The position numbers and the translations under genes are program-made. The notes below the pieces were generated by a model, which ran no database searches, was not told the DNA's origin, and saw nothing but the letters and a program-made list of their open reading frames with translations. 64,000 nucleotides of DNA from Herbaspirillum sp. SJZ107 (GTDB lineage Bacteria > Pseudomonadota > Gammaproteobacteria > Burkholderiales > Burkholderiaceae_D), in NCBI RefSeq assembly GCF_006715485.1, contig NZ_VFNH01000001.1, forward strand, positions 1,674,001 through 1,738,000, in the 5' to 3' direction. The first letter of the stretch is position 1. The number at the start of each line of letters is the position of its first letter. Below are positions 37,447-46,607 of this stretch, one piece after another.

Positions 37447-37761
37447 ATGGCATCGAACAACCAGGGCGGCAACAAGGGTAACAACCAGAGCGACACCTCC
37501 AACCGCGGCTTCGCCTCGATGGATCCGCAGAAACAACGCGAAATCGCTTCGGAAGGCGGCCGTGCAGCCCACGCGTCGGGCAATGCCCACGAGTTCACCT
37601 CGGAAGAAGCACGCCGTGCCGGCTCGATGAGCCACAAGAACGACGGCAACCAGCAAAGCGAGGGCGGTGGCGGCAGCAAGCAGTCGGGCAACAGCACCCG
37701 CGGCGGCACGCCGGAACAGCACGCCAAGGCCGGCTCGCAGAGCCACAAGAACGACAAGTAA
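37447..37761 (+). CDS. KGG-motif general stress protein (con-10-like)
   Basis: A 104-residue hydrophilic protein built around short stress-induced repeats: GFASMDPQKQREIASEGGRA, AHEFTSEEARRAGSMSHKND and the partial copy RGGTPEQHAKAGSQSHKND. This is the KGG/con-10-type motif family seen in stress-induced proteins of soil bacteria. No signal peptide or membrane segment. AAAGGAG precedes the ATG, and a strong intrinsic terminator follows 29 bases after the stop, so it is a monocistronic unit. Molecular role unknown. Confidence 0.88.
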   Translation: MASNNQGGNKGNNQSDTSNRGFASMDPQKQREIASEGGRAAHASGNAHEFTSEEARRAGSMSHKNDGNQQSEGGGGSKQSGNSTRGGTPEQHAKAGSQSHKNDK

Positions 37762-37789
37762 TCGTTCCGCGGGCCAGTCCCGTGCAACA

Positions 37790-37819
37790 GCCGCCGGCAT
37801 TGTCCGGCGGCTTTTTTTT
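37790..37819 (+). terminator. Intrinsic terminator of the KGG stress gene
   Basis: Perfect 8-bp stem GCCGCCGG (37790-37797) and CCGGCGGC (37804-37811), loop CATTGT, followed by eight T residues. Confidence 0.93.
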
Positions 37820-38033
37820 GTATGAACTACATCAGCTTCGCTTCGCTCAAGCGGCCTCAGCTATAAACGCCGTGCATGACGCGGCGCGGCAATCGTGCGG
37901 GGCTTTGTGACTGACTAGTGATATATTTTTGTCACAATATCAGCACACGAAACGTTGCAATGGTGTGCGGAATGTTTTGTACGACGTGCCGCCGGTACGG
38001 GCAGGACCAGAAGAATTACTACTCATCATTTAG

Positions 38034-39197
<1,164 letters not shown>

Positions 39198-39216
39198 TTG
39201 CCAGGCTTCGGCAACG

Positions 39217-39239
39217 AAAGGCGCTTCGGCGCCTTTTTT
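39217..39239 (+). terminator. Intrinsic terminator of glf
   Basis: The stem AAAGGCGC (39217-39224) pairs with GCGCCTTT (39229-39236) around a TTCG tetraloop, and T residues continue to 39239. Confidence 0.9.
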
Positions 39240-39356
39240 GCGTTTACGGCGCTCCCACATCCGGATTGCCGCTACAGGCGGCCTGCCTTTCCGTGATGCG
39301 AACGATTATTCTGACCCATGCGCAGGCGCCGAGAGACGTAGGAAGCCGACTGACCA

Positions 39357-39388
39357 GTAGGGTGGAAGACTCTGCCGTCCATGCGTCC
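39357..39388. repeat. REP-like element, copy 1
   Basis: Starts GTAGGGTGGAAGACTCTGCC and continues GTCCATGCGTCC. It matches the reverse complement of the copy at 50801-50834 over nearly its whole length. The arms are imperfect here. Confidence 0.6.
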
Positions 39389-39480
39389 AGCCACCCGCAT
39401 TCTGCCGCCCGGCAGACCATTTGCAGAACGCCCGTCGCCTGTGGCGGTAACCCGTTGAGGCCTCATTCAGGCGTCACCTG

Positions 39481-39542
39481 GACGCGTGGACGGCATCGGC
39501 GCTGCATTGTCGCAGGCCTCGGGGTGCAGCCGTCCACCCTAC
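39481..39542. repeat. REP-like element, copy 2 (expanded loop)
   Basis: Arms GTGGACGGC (39486-39494) and GCCGTCCAC (39529-39537) flanked by the ACGCG and CCTAC ends typical of the other copies, but with a 34-base loop that itself can pair (for example TGCA segments). Confidence 0.6.
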
Positions 39543-39654
39543 CGTCGTCCCGTCTTCCGCTCGGGCATCCGGGATGAACGGCGCGCGCGCCATTATCGTG
39601 ACGCGAACGAAAATAGTCGCTCGCCCTTCGGCAGCCAAGCAAATGTCCAGACGC

Positions 39655-39687
39655 AAAAAAACCGCCGGTGCAAGCGCACGGGCGGTT
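39655..39687 (-). terminator. Intrinsic terminator of the glycosyltransferase gene
   Basis: The stem AACCGCC/GGCGGTT is extended by GTGC/GCAC across one mismatch, with a 4-base loop; the seven-base A tract at 39655-39661 gives a U tract on the minus strand. It lies 38 bases after the glycosyltransferase stop. Confidence 0.85.
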
Positions 39688-39724
39688 CTGGGCGCACGGG
39701 CCGGTAAGGCCCGTTCGTTCCGGC

Positions 39725-40948
39725 TTAGCCGGCAGCTTGCGCCGGCGTATCGGTCACACGCGCAGTCTTCAGGTTGGCCGCGACCGGCAGCACCTCGACG
39801 GCGTCGTTGGCGCTGACTTCGGCCTTGGCCGCGTTCAGGCGCTCGGCCTTGTTCGACGGCTGGGTCGACTGGATGATCTCGTGCATCGCGTTGGCGGTCT
39901 TGTCCCACGAGGTGTTGGCCACGACCTTGCGCATGCGCTCGGCCAGATCGGCTTTCTGGGCGTCGTCCAGGGCCAGCATGCGATCGCAGGCGGCGATGAA
40001 TTCCTGGGCGTCGTTGGCGATTTCGACCACGTGGCTGTACGGGACCTTGACGTCGGTGATCGGGGTCGAGACCGACGGCAGCTCGGCTGCCATGTATTCC
40101 AGCACCTTGGTCGGGCTGATGAACTTGGTCGACTCGTTCAGCGCGAACGGCAGCAGGCAGACATCCCAGCCGGCCAGGAACTTCGGCAGCTCGTCATAGG
40201 TGCGCTGGCCCATGTAGTGGATGTTGGCGCCTTGCGGCAGGTTGGCTGGGTCGATCTTGACCACCGGGCCGACCAGCACGATCTGCCAGTCCGGACGGGC
40301 GGCGGCGACTTCCTTGATCAGGTCGGTGTCGAAGCGCTCGTCGATGACGCCGTAGAAGCCGAGGCGCGGATGGGCGACGTCGGCCTGGGCCGGGTGGCTG
40401 TTCGACTTGTCCAGTGCCTGGCGGAAGTGCTTGGCGTCGACGCTGCTCGAGAAGCAGTAAGCGTTGGCGTGGCGGGTACGCTTCGATTCGTACAGGCTCG
40501 GGCCGCCGGTGAAGCAAATGTCGGCGATGTTCAGCAGTGCGCTTTCGCGCTGCAGCAATTGTTTCGGCGGATTCTTGAAGGCAGCCAGTTCGTCCATGCA
40601 GTCATAGATGACCAGCGACGGCTCGAAGCTCTGCAGCAGCGGCAGGGCCATCGGGGTGTAGAACCAGACCACCGGACGTTCGCCTTGCGGCACCAGGTCG
40701 GCCAGCAGGGTCTGCAGGGTCGGCAGCTGGTCGTCGTGGAAGCCCCATTGCTGGATCGGGGTGTGCGGACGGCACACGGTGATGTTCTTGGCGACTTCGG
40801 TCTTCTGCAGGAATGCCTGCCCTTCATGGTGCACCGGTTCTTCGACGAACAGGATATTGTAGTGTTCCGCCAGGCGAGTCATCAGGTGCTGGGGACGCTG
40901 GAAGACAAAATCCCAACGCAGGTGGCAAAACACGATCAGGGTCGGCAT
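39725..40948 (-). CDS. GT-B glycosyltransferase (family 1/4-like)
   Basis: A 407-residue glycosyltransferase. The N-terminus LIVFCHLRWDFVFQRPQHLMTRLA is typical of a group of polysaccharide glycosyltransferases; VIYDCMDELAAFKNPP ends the first Rossmann half. The C-terminal half has GFYGVIDERFD, IVLVGPVVKIDP, NIHYMGQRTYDELPKFLAGWDVCLLPF and the sugar-nucleotide-binding segment FISPTKVLEYMAAELPSVSTP. The last 30 residues are an unstructured tail. The ATG at 40948 follows AAAGGAA. It converges on glf; the pair probably makes a Galf-containing exopolysaccharide, though the rest of that pathway is not in the window. Confidence 0.88.
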   Translation of the reverse strand: MPTLIVFCHLRWDFVFQRPQHLMTRLAEHYNILFVEEPVHHEGQAFLQKTEVAKNITVCRPHTPIQQWGFHDDQLPTLQTLLADLVPQGERPVVWFYTPMALPLLQSFEPSLVIYDCMDELAAFKNPPKQLLQRESALLNIADICFTGGPSLYESKRTRHANAYCFSSSVDAKHFRQALDKSNSHPAQADVAHPRLGFYGVIDERFDTDLIKEVAAARPDWQIVLVGPVVKIDPANLPQGANIHYMGQRTYDELPKFLAGWDVCLLPFALNESTKFISPTKVLEYMAAELPSVSTPITDVKVPYSHVVEIANDAQEFIAACDRMLALDDAQKADLAERMRKVVANTSWDKTANAMHEIIQSTQPSNKAERLNAAKAEVSANDAVEVLPVAANLKTARVTDTPAQAAG

Positions 40949-41304
40949 GTTCAAGTTCCTTTCGCCTTCGTGGCGTTTCTAGTTAATCTGGATTGCGACC
41001 GGCGGGTGGCGCACGCTCTTGGGAAGCGACGCTCTCATCGCAGCGGACATGCAATCCTAACATGCAATTTTCCTAATATTTTTCGCTTGTGCAGCGCAAA
41101 ATTTCTTTATGGGAATTGTTTGGCTCGGCCAGCCCTGCTCTTCCCTATGAAGAGGCTTGTCTACCACGGCTGGTGTAGGTTACGTCCTACATATAGAAAG
41201 GGTAAAACCGTACGACGACTCATCCTGTACGCCTTGCGTGCGCATCCATGTGCAGACCCGGTTGCGGTGCCGGGACCCGGCTGCGCACGCCCTGTGACAG
41301 CGCC
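40949..41304. other. Upstream region of the glycosyltransferase
   Basis: A 356-base AT-richer gap. CATGCAAT is directly repeated (41048-41055 and 41061-41068), each followed by CCTAA. An inverted repeat TGTAGG-TTACGT-CCTACA lies at 41174-41191. No promoter with both boxes at standard spacing could be assigned, and no gene was seen. Confidence 0.4.
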
Positions 41305-42510
41305 CTAGGCGGTCAGGTAGGGTTCGGCGCCCTGGGGCTCGCCGTCATCATCGAAGCCGGTCGCCACCAGTATCCCATCGAGGTCCACCGTGGCGAGCGC
41401 GTCGCACAGGTCTTCGAGCTCGATTTCGAGGTCGTCGGCCAGGTCGACCGGCTTGTCGATGGTCGCCAGCGGCGCCCCGCCGCCCAGCGCGTACAGGTTG
41501 ATGCGCAGCGCCGCATGGTCTCCGGCCTCGACCGGCGCCACCACCGCCTTGATGCGCTCCGGCTCGAGGTCCTGGCCATCGAGGCGCCAGTTGACTTCGG
41601 CCAGCGTGGCGAGCATCGCCAGCTCCGACACGCCCTGCTCCATCGCCCCGTAGAACAGGTCCTGGTACAGGAAATTGAGATCGAGTTCGGTCGGCTTGCG
41701 CGACAGGTTGCGCTGCAACAAAGGCGCGATGCTGCCGGCCCACATGCGGTAGCGCGCCAGCCGTCCTTCGAAGTAGGCGTCGGCCGCTTCTTCGTCCTTC
41801 GGCACGCGGTAGAACGGGTCGTCGGCGTGCTTGAGGGAAAAGCCGAGCAGGAAGCGCAGTTCCATCGCTTCTTCGTGGGCGTCGGCCAGTCCCGGCTGCC
41901 AGCCGCGCATGCTGGCCTCGATCGCCGGGGCGGCGACCAGCTTTTTCGAGCGCATCGATTGCAGCGCCTCGCGCAGCATCTCCTGCAGGTCGCTGTAGCG
42001 CAGGGCTTCGACCTCGTCGAGGTCGTACAGGTGGCGCACCAGTACCACGCGCGCATCGGCGCTGGCCAGGCCGGCCTGGCGGAAGCTGTCGTTCAGTTCC
42101 TCGAAGGCGGCATCGTCCTGGAACACGTCGGCCTCCACCAGGCCGCCGGTACTGGTGACGAACAGCGGGATCATGAAGGCGTCGATCTCGAGTTCCTCGT
42201 CGCCCTCGCGCGCATGCACGGTCGCGGCTTCTTCCTCGATCTTGTCGCGCAGCCAGCGGCAGGCGCCCGGATCGGTGTAGCGCGCCAGTTCGATGGCGCC
42301 GTACAGCACCTCGTCGTGCTTGCGGCGCAGCGCGCGCCGCACCAGTGTCTGCACGTCCTGTTCGCGCGCGGCCAGCACGGCCGGCTCGAGGTCTTCGCGC
42401 TCGGCGATCTCGAGCGCAAGATCGACCAGGTTCTGCGCCAGCGCTTCGTGGTCGGGCTCCGCCGCCTGTTTCACGGGCTTGCGGGGTGCGGGGCGCTTGT
42501 TTTTGGGCAT
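41305..42510 (-). CDS. DUF2863-like hypothetical protein
   Basis: A 401-residue soluble protein, acidic overall with a basic N-terminus (MPKNKRPAPRKPVK). It looks like the betaproteobacterial DUF2863 family, conserved in Burkholderiales, for which I know no function; the assignment is from general resemblance (length, ELARYTDPGACRWLRDKIEEEA, LYQDLFYGAMEQGVSELAML) and is not certain. The sequence is mainly helical in the first 280 residues, with a beta-rich C-terminal part. It is a single gene upstream of the glycosyltransferase, with no visible link to it. Confidence 0.75.
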   Translation of the reverse strand: MPKNKRPAPRKPVKQAAEPDHEALAQNLVDLALEIAEREDLEPAVLAAREQDVQTLVRRALRRKHDEVLYGAIELARYTDPGACRWLRDKIEEEAATVHAREGDEELEIDAFMIPLFVTSTGGLVEADVFQDDAAFEELNDSFRQAGLASADARVVLVRHLYDLDEVEALRYSDLQEMLREALQSMRSKKLVAAPAIEASMRGWQPGLADAHEEAMELRFLLGFSLKHADDPFYRVPKDEEAADAYFEGRLARYRMWAGSIAPLLQRNLSRKPTELDLNFLYQDLFYGAMEQGVSELAMLATLAEVNWRLDGQDLEPERIKAVVAPVEAGDHAALRINLYALGGGAPLATIDKPVDLADDLEIELEDLCDALATVDLDGILVATGFDDDGEPQGAEPYLTA

Positions 42511-42593
42511 GGCGAAATCATTAAAGAGTCATTGAGCCGCCATGGTAACAGGATGAAAATACGCCGCCAAACGCGACTGCCGCGCGTCGCGCC

Positions 42594-42617
42594 GCGGCGG
42601 CATCCGGATGCCGCCGC
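42594..42617. terminator. 24-bp perfect palindrome just after the gntR stop
   Basis: Two perfectly complementary 12-base halves, GCGGCGGCATCC and GGATGCCGCCGC, with no loop, ending two bases before the gntR stop. It would form a strong RNA hairpin at the end of the galacturonate operon, although no T tract follows. An alternative is a dimeric protein-binding site. Confidence 0.4.
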
Positions 42618-42619
42618 CT

Positions 42620-43339
42620 TCAACGCGGCGGGCGGCCATTAAGATGGGCGGTAAAGAACTCGGGACGCAGTTTGCGCGTGACTTCCAGCACCGGCATCAC
42701 GTGGTCGAGGTGGTCCAGCAGCGCGGCCCGGGCACGCGCCGGATCCTGGGCCTCGATCGCGTCCACCACCGCCCGGTGCTCCTCGAGCACGCCCGCCATC
42801 CTGCCTTCCAGCGGCAGGGTCAGCTGGCGGTAACGGTCCATTTGCGTCTTGGCCTGCTGGATGATCGGCCACACCCCGGGATAGCCGGACAGCTCCGCCA
42901 GCAGCGCATGGAAGCCCTCGTCGGTGCGGTGGAAGCCGTGCAGGTCGTTGGCGGCGATCGCCGTTTCCTGCTCGGCCAGGGTCGCACGCAGGCGCGCCAC
43001 GCCCTCGGCGCCGGCCCGCAGCGCCGCCTTTTCGATGATCGCGGTTTCCAGCGCATGGCGTACCAGGTTGGCTTCTTCGAGCGCATCCAGCGGGATGCGG
43101 GCGACGAAGGTGCCGGAGCGCGGGATGACCTCGATCAGGCCTTCGTCGGCGAGGCGCTGCACGGCTTCGTGCACCGGGGTGCGGCTGGTGCCGAACTCCT
43201 CGGCGATGTCGCGTTCGACGACGCGTTCGCCCGGCAGCATGGTCATACCGACGATGCGCTGGCGCAGGCACAGGTAGACCCGGCGCGCGGCCGTGATGCA
43301 GGGGTCGGCAAGGGATTGCGGTGGTGTCGGCGTATTCAT
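42620..43339 (-). CDS. GntR-family regulator with FCD domain (ExuR/UxuR-like)
   Basis: A 239-residue transcription factor. The N-terminal winged helix (about 15-80) has LPGERVVERDIAEEFGTSRTPVHEAVQRLADEGL, the GntR signature; the C-terminal FCD effector domain (90-225) contains metal-site-type His residues in HRTDEGFHALL and EEHRAVVDAI. FCD regulators often respond to uronates or other sugar acids; ExuR and UxuR belong to this group. It is the last gene of the galacturonate operon, 36 bases after kdgK, and probably represses the operon through TTGG-N5-CCAA sites upstream of uxaC. The start lacks a strong ribosome-binding site. Confidence 0.9.
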   Translation of the reverse strand: MNTPTPPQSLADPCITAARRVYLCLRQRIVGMTMLPGERVVERDIAEEFGTSRTPVHEAVQRLADEGLIEVIPRSGTFVARIPLDALEEANLVRHALETAIIEKAALRAGAEGVARLRATLAEQETAIAANDLHGFHRTDEGFHALLAELSGYPGVWPIIQQAKTQMDRYRQLTLPLEGRMAGVLEEHRAVVDAIEAQDPARARAALLDHLDHVMPVLEVTRKLRPEFFTAHLNGRPPR

Positions 43340-43375
43340 GGATCGTAGTCTAGCGAAAACCCGGGCATTCTAGCG

Positions 43376-44329
43376 TCACAGCGGCGCCGGCATGGCATCG
43401 AGCGGGATGATGGCACCGCGCACGCGGATCACGGCACCCGCCAGGCGGTGGCCTGCCCTGGCCGCTTCCTGCGGATCCTTGCCCGACAAACGCGCCGCCA
43501 TGTAGGCCGCGCCGAAGGAATCGCCGGCCGCCGTGGTGTCGACCACGTCCTGCACCGGTTCCGGGGCCACCTCGTGCAGGCTGTCCTCGGCCCACACCAC
43601 GCAGGGGTCGGCACCGCACTTGACCACGACTTCGGCAACGCCGTAGCCGCGGGTGCGCTCGATCACCTGCTGCACGCTTTCCTGGCCGTACAGGGCGATC
43701 TCGTCGTCCAGGGTCAGCAGCGCGATGTCGGTGTTGGCCAGCACGCGGCGGTAGACCTCGCGCGCGGTCTCGGCGCTTTCCCACAGGCGCGGCCGGTAAT
43801 TGTTGTCGAAGACCACGCGGCCGCCGCGTGCGCGGCACTGCGCCAGCGCCGCGATCAGCAGTTCGCGGTCGGCCGGCGCCAGGATCGCCAGGCTGATGCC
43901 CGACAGGTACACCATCGGCGACGCGGCAAGCTGCACCAGCACCTTGCCGGCCTCCGGCGCTTCCAGCCAGTGGCGCGCGGCCGAATCCTTGCGCCAGTAG
44001 TGGAAGCGGCGTTCGCCGTCGGGGTCGGTCTCGATCATGTAGATGCCCGGCAGGCGCTCCGGCAGGCGCTGCACGCAGGCGGTGTCGATGCCCTCGCGTT
44101 CCCAGCTGGCCAGCATCTCGGCCGACATGCCGTCCACGCCCAGTCCGGTGACGTAGGCGACGCGCACTCTGGCCGGATCGAGCAGGCGCGCCATGTAGAC
44201 GGCGGCGTTCAGGGTATCGCCGCCGAAGCGGTAATCCATGGTCGCGGCATGGCCTGCGCTGCTGCCGGCGGCGCTGCGCTGCAGCTCGATCATGCATTCG
44301 CCGATGGCGTAAACGGTTTGGGCTTGCAT
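43376..44329 (-). CDS. kdgK: 2-keto-3-deoxygluconate kinase
   Basis: A 317-residue PfkB-family sugar kinase that phosphorylates 2-keto-3-deoxygluconate to KDPG. The N-terminal motif is IGECMIELQ, then FGGDTLNAAVYMARL; the catalytic C-terminal signature is VDTTAAGDSFGAAYMA with the base Asp, and the anion hole is the preceding DTTAAG. The assignment to KdgK rather than another PfkB kinase rests on IGECMIEL, the FHYWRKDSAARHW segment typical of KdgK, and the operon. AGAGGAG precedes the ATG. The aldolase that would follow (eda) is not in the window. Confidence 0.95.
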   Translation of the reverse strand: MQAQTVYAIGECMIELQRSAAGSSAGHAATMDYRFGGDTLNAAVYMARLLDPARVRVAYVTGLGVDGMSAEMLASWEREGIDTACVQRLPERLPGIYMIETDPDGERRFHYWRKDSAARHWLEAPEAGKVLVQLAASPMVYLSGISLAILAPADRELLIAALAQCRARGGRVVFDNNYRPRLWESAETAREVYRRVLANTDIALLTLDDEIALYGQESVQQVIERTRGYGVAEVVVKCGADPCVVWAEDSLHEVAPEPVQDVVDTTAAGDSFGAAYMAARLSGKDPQEAARAGHRLAGAVIRVRGAIIPLDAMPAPL

Positions 44330-44373
44330 CGTGCTCCTCTTGTCGTGTACTGTGTTGTCGAGATTAAAATCAA

Positions 44374-44405
44374 GAGCCCCGCCCGCCGTGGGGCAAGCGG
44401 GGCTC
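44374..44405 (-). terminator. Stem-loop between the GH28 and kdgK genes
   Basis: Nine-base arms GAGCCCCGC (44374-44382) and GCGGGGCTC (44397-44405) around a 14-base loop, followed on the minus strand by TTGATTTTAA. It could partly terminate or stabilise the upstream messages, giving lower kdgK and gntR expression. Confidence 0.5.
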
Positions 44406-44444
44406 CAGTGGCACCCGGGTGCTGCCGGGCACCGATGTTACCGC

Positions 44445-46571
44445 TTATTTACGCGAGGCCCAGGTCGAACCGAAGAAGTTCGATGCGCCGATCGACGGGA
44501 AGTCGACGTAGGCCTTCGAGCAATCCACGACCTTGGACGGGTCGACCGCCTTGGTCGGCACGCCGTTGATCACGTTGCGGTTCTCGGCATTGGCGATCAG
44601 CGGCAGGTTGACGCCCTTGATCGTCAGGTTGGCATCCGAGGTGGTCAGCGTGATCTCGTCCGGCGAGTCGGCGACGACGTTGGTCATGGTCATGCCGAGC
44701 GGGTACTGCGGGTTGTTGTAGCCGCCGGTGTTGGCCTGGAAGCCCTGCAGCTTGACCGCGCTCTTGCCCTGGATGCGCACGTTTTCCATGGTGATGTCAT
44801 GGAAGTTCGGGAACAGCGGGCCGGCCGCCGGCAGTGCCTTGGTCGAGTAGTAAGGCGTGAACAGCAGCGCGTTCAGGCCTTCCTTGATGCAGATGTTCTT
44901 GTAGCGAACATTGCTGACTTCACCGCCGCGGGCGTAGTCCGACTTGATGCGCAGGCCCTCTTCGGAATCCCAGAACGCGTTGTCGTAGATGTCCAGGTTC
45001 TTGACGCCGGCGTTGGTTTCGGAGCCGACCGAGATGCCATGGCCGTAGTAGATGTGGTTGTGGGCCACGATCATGCCCGACTTGCGGTCGGCACGGACGT
45101 CGCGCGCGCCGTCGATGCCCGGCAGGCCCGAACCGCTAGGGCTCGGGTTCTGGCTGCCCTTGAACGCCATGTCGTCGTCGCCGGTCGACACGTAGTTATA
45201 GGCGAACACGAAGTTCTTCAGGTAGCCGTCGAAGGACATCTTGGCCGCCGACTTGGTCGTGCTGCCGGTGGTCAGGGCCACCGAGGTGGCTTTCGAGGCC
45301 GAACCCGGGTCGAAGGCGTCGGTGTTCTTGACGTTGTCTTCGGTGAAGGTGTCGCCGTTGTACAGCGGATTGCCGTTGCCGGCCGGGTTGGCAAAGGCCG
45401 CCAGCGACGGCGTCTGCACCTTCACGCCCCACACCGTCAGGCCATCGATGCCGCTCGGCACGACGTGGAAATTGGCGCTGTTGTTCAGGCTGATGCGGTA
45501 CAGGGTCAGGTTCTTCGCATAGTTGAACACCATCATCCGGAAGTTCGACTGCGAGCCGTAGCCGGTGGTGCCGTTCTGGACCATGTTGCCCAGGAAGGCC
45601 AGGTCCCACCAGGTCATGTTGCGCACCGACGATTTCGAGTCGACGAAGGTACCGCCGTTGTCGCAGGAAGTGCCGTCGGCCGCCTTCTTGCCCGTGAGCC
45701 AGGCCGCATAGGTGTTCGAGCAGGTCATGTCGACCTTCATGATCGGGTACAGCGCGTCGGTGGTGACGATCTCGGCGTAGCCGCGGCTGTCGATCGCGCC
45801 GTCGCCCATCACGGCCGAGTTGACCAGATTGTCGCCGCCGATCAGCGGCAGGCAGTTGCTGGAAGATCCGGCCTTGGTGGCCGAGGTCGCGGTGTTGGCG
45901 CAGTACTTGCCCGTGGTCTTGTCGGCCACATAGGCGGCGGCGTCGCGGGTACCGTACAGGGTCACGCCCTTGTCGATCCACAGCGTCACGCCGGACGGCA
46001 GGGTCAGCGGGCCGGAGATGAAGCTGTCGCCCACGCCACTCGCATTCACCACCAGGCGCACCGCGAACTTGCTGGCCTTGTAGTCCGGCTTGGCCAGTTC
46101 CTCGCCCGACACGCCGGCGATGTTGACGTTGGCCACGTTGGCGGCCTTCTGCGACGCGGTGGCGGCGGCATCGGCCGCGGCGATCCTGGCGCCGACTTCG
46201 GCTTCCACGGCGCCGCCGCAGGCGTTCAGCGCCGCCTGGATGCGGTCCTGGTCCGGGTTGACGACGGCGCGGTCGACGGCGACGGCAACGCCGGCCTTGG
46301 ATGGATCGGCTTCCGGCGGCAGCGAGCCGTCGGGACGGCGCACCAGCTTGGGCGAGGCTTCCAGCGTGGCGCACACCTGGGCGTCGGTCGGCAGCTTCGG
46401 CTCGGCCGGCAGGTCCGGGTCGAAGGTGGTGGTGCCGACCTGGTAGACGGCGCCCGCGCTGTAGCTCACTTTCGCGGCGTCCGAGCCACCGCCGCCACCG
46501 CCGCCGCAGGCGGCCAGCGAGGCTGCGATGACGAGCATCGGCAGGACGATTTTGGTCTGTTGCATGGTCAT
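44445..46571 (-). CDS. Lipoprotein polygalacturonase (glycoside hydrolase family 28)
   Basis: A 708-residue GH28 enzyme that hydrolyses alpha-1,4-galacturonan. A lipoprotein signal ends in LAAC followed by seven Gly, so it is anchored to a membrane, probably the outer one. The four GH28 motifs are present: NTDAFDP (about residue 415), GDDD (about 464), GHG in YYGHGISVGSE (about 508) and RIK in GLRIKSD (about 540). It is longer than classical polygalacturonases, with an extra N-terminal 200 residues containing PDGSLPPEADPSK and an Ala-rich helix. Neighbours are a porin and the uronate catabolic genes, so it probably feeds D-galacturonate to the operon. Exo versus endo action cannot be decided. 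Confidence 0.92.
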   Translation of the reverse strand: MTMQQTKIVLPMLVIAASLAACGGGGGGGSDAAKVSYSAGAVYQVGTTTFDPDLPAEPKLPTDAQVCATLEASPKLVRRPDGSLPPEADPSKAGVAVAVDRAVVNPDQDRIQAALNACGGAVEAEVGARIAAADAAATASQKAANVANVNIAGVSGEELAKPDYKASKFAVRLVVNASGVGDSFISGPLTLPSGVTLWIDKGVTLYGTRDAAAYVADKTTGKYCANTATSATKAGSSSNCLPLIGGDNLVNSAVMGDGAIDSRGYAEIVTTDALYPIMKVDMTCSNTYAAWLTGKKAADGTSCDNGGTFVDSKSSVRNMTWWDLAFLGNMVQNGTTGYGSQSNFRMMVFNYAKNLTLYRISLNNSANFHVVPSGIDGLTVWGVKVQTPSLAAFANPAGNGNPLYNGDTFTEDNVKNTDAFDPGSASKATSVALTTGSTTKSAAKMSFDGYLKNFVFAYNYVSTGDDDMAFKGSQNPSPSGSGLPGIDGARDVRADRKSGMIVAHNHIYYGHGISVGSETNAGVKNLDIYDNAFWDSEEGLRIKSDYARGGEVSNVRYKNICIKEGLNALLFTPYYSTKALPAAGPLFPNFHDITMENVRIQGKSAVKLQGFQANTGGYNNPQYPLGMTMTNVVADSPDEITLTTSDANLTIKGVNLPLIANAENRNVINGVPTKAVDPSKVVDCSKAYVDFPSIGASNFFGSTWASRK

Positions 46572-46607
46572 TGTGTGTCTCTTTGTATTTCTGGTAAATG
46601 CAGCAAA

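Larger units (their letters stand above)
39198..39724. other. Intergenic region with terminators and REP-like repeats
   Basis: A 527-base gap between convergent glf and the glycosyltransferase. It holds the glf terminator (39217), two REP-like repeats (39357 and 39481) and the terminator of the glycosyltransferase (39655). No gene with a ribosome-binding site and normal codon use was seen. Confidence 0.6.

Noticed and set aside
37905..37937. TTGTGAC and GTCACAA half-sites upstream of glf, as a CRP-type site
   Set aside because: The 19-base spacing between the halves is far too wide for a CRP or FNR dimer; it may only be a weak stem.
39198..39724. A CRISPR array or small gene in the glf-glycosyltransferase gap
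   Set aside because: The repeats are too few, irregularly spaced and inverted rather than direct, and the short frames lack ribosome-binding sites.
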